A stretch of DNA of 64,000 bases, taken from an uncultured Flavobacteriaceae bacterium. GTDB taxonomy: Bacteria > Bacteroidota > Bacteroidia > Flavobacteriales > Flavobacteriaceae. Shown piece after piece: positions 63,601 through 64,000 of the stretch. A program made the position numbers and the translations under genes. The number at the start of each line of letters is the position of its first letter. Positions within the stretch are counted from its first letter, which is position 1. The stretch is from contig CANKYF010000016.1 of the NCBI GenBank assembly GCA_947487895.1, positions 1-64,000 on the forward strand, read 5' to 3'. Below the pieces are notes generated by a model. The model saw only the letters and a program-made list of their open reading frames with translations. It was not told the origin of the DNA and did not search any database.

Positions 63601-64000
63601 TAATTTCCAGAAGTATTTACGGCACCACTTGGCAATATATATCCTAAAGTAGTTTGGGCTTCAATATTATCTGGAATACCATCATTATCACTATCTAAAT
63701 CTAATTTATTAGCTAATCCGTCATTATCAGTATCAATAAATAAAGGAATGTCGCACACACTATTAAATCTAACTTTTTGTGTGTTATTTAGAGCTCCAGT
63801 AGATGCCGAAAAACCAAAGAAAACTAAATTATTTCCTCCAAAGTAATTATTTATTAAATCTCCTGTATAGGTTCCCGCCAAAGTATTCCCTACATAATAA
63901 CTTATGGTGTTTTTTGAAGCATCCCAATTTATTATAATTGTATGCCAATTGCCATTTTCTAACTCTCCTAAATACGTTGCAGATGTTAATAAACCTACAC
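60663..64000 (-). CDS. Giant secreted lectin/LamG protein, T9SS type A (5' end missing)
   Basis: The reading frame is open from the stop at 60663 to the window edge, so the true start lies beyond 64000. The TTG at 63881 is only an internal leucine codon. The N-terminal part seen here looks like an L-type (legume-like) lectin: GNWHTIIINWD before it and FFGFSASTG within. Then come thrombospondin-3-like DxDxDG repeats, a LamG domain ([29 protein letters not shown]), the shared conserved region ([16 protein letters not shown]) and a C-terminal T9SS type A domain ending TKKIIIN. It is a tandem paralogue of the 56142 gene over its C-terminal part. Confidence 0.85.
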   Translation of the reverse strand, partial: VGLLTSATYLGELENGNWHTIIINWDASKNTISYYVGNTLAGTYTGDLINNYFGGNNLVFFGFSASTGALNNTQKVRFNSVCDIPLFIDTDNDGLANKLDLDSDNDGIPDNIEAQTTLGYILPSGAVNTSGNYAGLWNNYGTGILPEDTDLDKIYDYVDLNSDNDDYNDIEENGMSNTILSADDDNDGLDNAFETNGANDANWDVNEDIEAPSDLSILPDVDSDVNSGGDLDYRDTAQVIVYPSSASIDFDGVNDYLGGDSILNGLEELTIMAWIKIDTDNNNDDETTILGEDFGCRLYTDNGNTVKFEITTPSEYSYSVEADKINFEEWHHVTTVFSSKTGTLAIYIDGEIIDTETNSILKGAIISPTSNWTGDFEVGRISSSIMGRQYFKGEIDEVRVFNESLTDSQIQTMIYQEIKENSGTIKGAVIPKDIIDFTSKEKVSWSSLIAYYPMTNIAANQVEDYSQNSNDLTMHNISSVMEQTAPMPYKTFSDGNWNIQDAWEYGNVWDIEELPSSREWSIIKIENNVTISNSISTYGLIIDNGNTLTVNGNNLIKNTGYLELNGTLDLMNDSQLIQTSTSDLVTSADGKTLRRQEGTPNAYWYNYWSSPTGATGVSTLVDNNSASGNPNNSNFSLELLKDESGFNCQFTSAYTANGNISTYWLYAFKNGKTYWDWVRLKANSNIEPGVGYTQKGTGVTSKEQQYIFEGKPNNGTILVNVQDVGGPGSVPDVSRTSYLLGNPYTSSIDIHKFIDDNTGVIDGTLQFWQQWSGSSHNLNEYNGGYAQVNKLGSTRAYQFVGLSGAHNGSQEGTLVPSRYLPIGQGFITEIIADGNVEFNNSQRVFVLEKDADGSYDNGSVFLKNTKSKSIKTSKSASQESNSFKKMRIEFSSVTGPDTRRELLLGFSENTSDSFDYGFDSECNEVNNNDLNLNLDGKNMNIQAYSKLTENKVIPINFKSSGQNSFEILLTELENFDETHEIYLKDNLTGDYFDLRSNEPYSFNSEQGKFNERFEIVFQSEQQSLSVDNVLTDQNFIYYLGDERRLYVKKLSSSLTRMSVISISGKIIMELNNISSQDLNSGIEIPNVASGAYIVYFRTNDSQVLTKKIIIN

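Noticed and set aside
63879-63881. TTG at 63881 as the start of the last gene
   Set aside because: The frame stays open to the window edge and encodes lectin-like sequence, so the gene is cut by the edge.
1-64000. tRNA, rRNA or riboswitch genes
   Set aside because: No cloverleaf, rRNA-like segment or recognisable aptamer was found when reading the intergenic regions, including upstream of thiL.

Overview
This window is a low-GC stretch of chromosome that fits a free-living, probably marine, member of the Flavobacteriaceae (Bacteroidota). The signs are: Bacteroidota-type promoters (TAnnTTTG at -7) and few Shine-Dalgarno sites; many lipoproteins with acidic residues after the lipidated cysteine; two TonB-dependent receptors with carboxypeptidase-regulatory-like N-termini; T9SS-type C-terminal sorting regions; and family-specific DUF2480, DUF3078, DUF3108 and DUF5689 proteins. 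I saw no rRNA, tRNA, CRISPR array, integrase or transposase.

Layout. 1-4.8 kb: aspartate kinase, a divergent ACT-like protein, an alpha/beta hydrolase, two tandem copies of a tiny zinc-ribbon-like protein, and thiL. 4.8-9.4 kb: a tight four-gene lipoprotein operon (LVIVD/choice-of-anchor-B propeller, a seven-repeat propeller, MbnP-like protein, MbnH-like di-haem peroxidase) that looks like a cell-surface copper/redox system. 9.4-19.1 kb: a third zinc-ribbon copy and the SUF iron-sulfur cluster locus (sufA-like, B, C, D, S, a META-domain lipoprotein, sufE, a DUF59 protein, a YciI-like protein, DUF2480, DUF3078). Palindromic repeats lie in three of its gaps. 19.1-31.5 kb: hflX, two secreted or cytosolic DNase-I-like (EEP) proteins, two lipoproteins, a DUF5689 lipoprotein and two TonB receptors. 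Part of this could be an extracellular DNA-scavenging locus.

31.5-39 kb: pgi, an M23 peptidase, tryptophan 2,3-dioxygenase and a DUF3108 protein in one overlapping operon, followed by hppD and hmgA for tyrosine catabolism. 39-45 kb: a secreted protein with a SPOR-like end, then uvrC, a small lipoprotein and a patatin-barrel phospholipase. 45-51.5 kb: rimK, an M14 deacylase, 5-formyl-THF cyclo-ligase, a soluble PAS histidine kinase with a single-domain receiver, and a large OmpA/TPR-like secreted protein. 51.5-56 kb: lspA, a DksA-like protein without a zinc finger, and ileS with a GIHH signature. 56-64 kb: two tandem giant LamG/thrombospondin-3-like proteins with T9SS-type ends; the second runs off the window.

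The most interesting items are the MbnP/MbnH operon, the IleRS with the altered HIGH motif (predicted mupirocin hyper-resistance), the possible split extracellular nuclease/TonB locus, inverted repeats in front of the SUF operon, predicted leaderless promoters, and a family of interspersed palindromes. All functions are inferred from sequence reading; no database search was run.
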